In this document: positions 4,742 through 5,049 of the stretch, piece by piece
Position numbering within the stretch: position 1 is the first letter of the stretch
How the letters are laid out: each line of letters begins with the position of its first letter
DNA from: Microcaldota archaeon
GTDB lineage: Archaea > Micrarchaeota > Micrarchaeia > Norongarragalinales > Norongarragalinaceae
DNA length: 5,049 bases
Assembly: GCA_018304285.1 (NCBI GenBank)
Contig: JAGVWL010000058.1
Location: 1-5,049, forward strand
Direction of reading: 5' to 3'
The notes under the pieces: generated by a model
What the model was told of the DNA's origin: nothing
The model's database searches: none
Seen by the model: only the letters and a program-made list of their open reading frames with translations
Made by a program: the position numbers and the translations under genes

Positions 4742-5049
4742 ATGGCCAAATCTTACGTGAAAACTCCTACGCCTTCAGACTTGCAAGCGAAAGCTTTGCA
4801 GGCCATCGAACTGGCCCGCCAGTCTGGAAACGTCAGGAAAGGAACCAACGAGTCCACTAAAGCGATTGAACGCGGCAGCGCAAAGCTCGTCGTCATCGCC
4901 GAGGACGTGGAGCCGGAGGAAATAGTAATGCATTTGCCTCCCTTGTGCGAGGAAAAGCGCATTCCGTTCGTTTTCGTCGCTTCCAAGAAAGACTTGGGCA
5001 AGGCAGCCGGTTTGGGCGTGCCTTGCGCCGCGATTGCAATCGCAAGCAC
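4742..5049 (+). CDS. rpl7ae: Ribosomal protein L7Ae (partial, cut by the window edge)
   Basis: The first 102 residues of archaeal L7Ae, which binds kink-turns in 23S rRNA and is also the core protein of box C/D and H/ACA guide RNPs and of archaeal RNase P. The conserved RNA-binding motif GNVRKGTNESTKAIERG (29-45) contains the N36-E37 pair and K40 that contact the tandem G-A pairs of the kink-turn. Next are LVVIAEDVEPEEIVMHLPPLCEEKRIPFVFV (49-79), SKKDLGKAAGL (81-91) and the hydrophobic VPCAAIAI loop (93-100), all typical of the family. Only the last part, roughly 15-25 residues, is missing. The start is fixed by the GGTGA site. It is transcribed away from the GGDEF-nadK operon. Confidence 0.96.
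   Translation, partial: MAKSYVKTPTPSDLQAKALQAIELARQSGNVRKGTNESTKAIERGSAKLVVIAEDVEPEEIVMHLPPLCEEKRIPFVFVASKKDLGKAAGLGVPCAAIAIAS

Noticed and set aside
4753..5049. 98-codon open frame on the minus strand
   Set aside because: Antisense to L7Ae, a highly conserved ribosomal protein.

Overview
The window comes from an archaeal chromosome. The glutamyl-tRNA synthetase is the archaeal (GlnRS-like) type, the right edge encodes ribosomal protein L7Ae, and several genes have a TATA-like element about 27 nt before a start codon that lacks a Shine-Dalgarno sequence. Others use GGTGA- or GGAG-type sites. Gene spacing is very tight: two convergent genes are 1 nt apart, an operon pair 11 nt apart, and a toxin-antitoxin pair overlaps. 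This suggests a small, compact genome, perhaps of a DPANN-type lineage, but no gene here fixes the lineage. No rRNA, tRNA, CRISPR array or insertion sequence was seen, and no gene-free stretch exceeds 300 bases.

Left part (1-652): a VapBC-type toxin-antitoxin module. A ribbon-helix-helix antitoxin overlaps a PIN-domain ribonuclease toxin that keeps all four acidic residues. Their promoter carries alternating inverted AAGTAT half-sites on top of the TATA element, as expected for autorepression.

Centre (653-2914): the GluRS gene, then a short unrecognised locus. In that locus a well-placed leaderless start (2458) opens a frame that stops after 56 codons, while a second overlapping frame (2528-2914) carries on. 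Together they look like one gene broken, or recoded, by a single-base frame change. It ends 1 nt from the convergent NAD kinase gene, and the two stop codons sit inside a perfect 9-bp inverted repeat.

Right part (2916-5049): on the minus strand, a two-gene operon encodes a divergent GGDEF-domain protein followed by a NAD kinase. GGDEF proteins are rare in archaea. This one keeps the substrate and metal residues but lacks the inhibitory RxxD site and carries a long charged helical insertion and an unknown C-terminal region. The NAD kinase keeps its GGDGT and NE motifs but has a Cys-x-x-Cys segment where the usual Asn/Gly motif lies. Across a 153-nt divergent promoter region, with a GC-rich dyad midway between two TATA elements, the L7Ae gene runs off the right edge.

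GluRS and L7Ae are housekeeping translation genes. VapC toxins of known targets usually cut tRNA or rRNA, so that module may also act on translation. The GGDEF/NAD kinase pair is the most novel part: a possible link between a nucleotide signal, or nucleotide sensing, and NADP supply.
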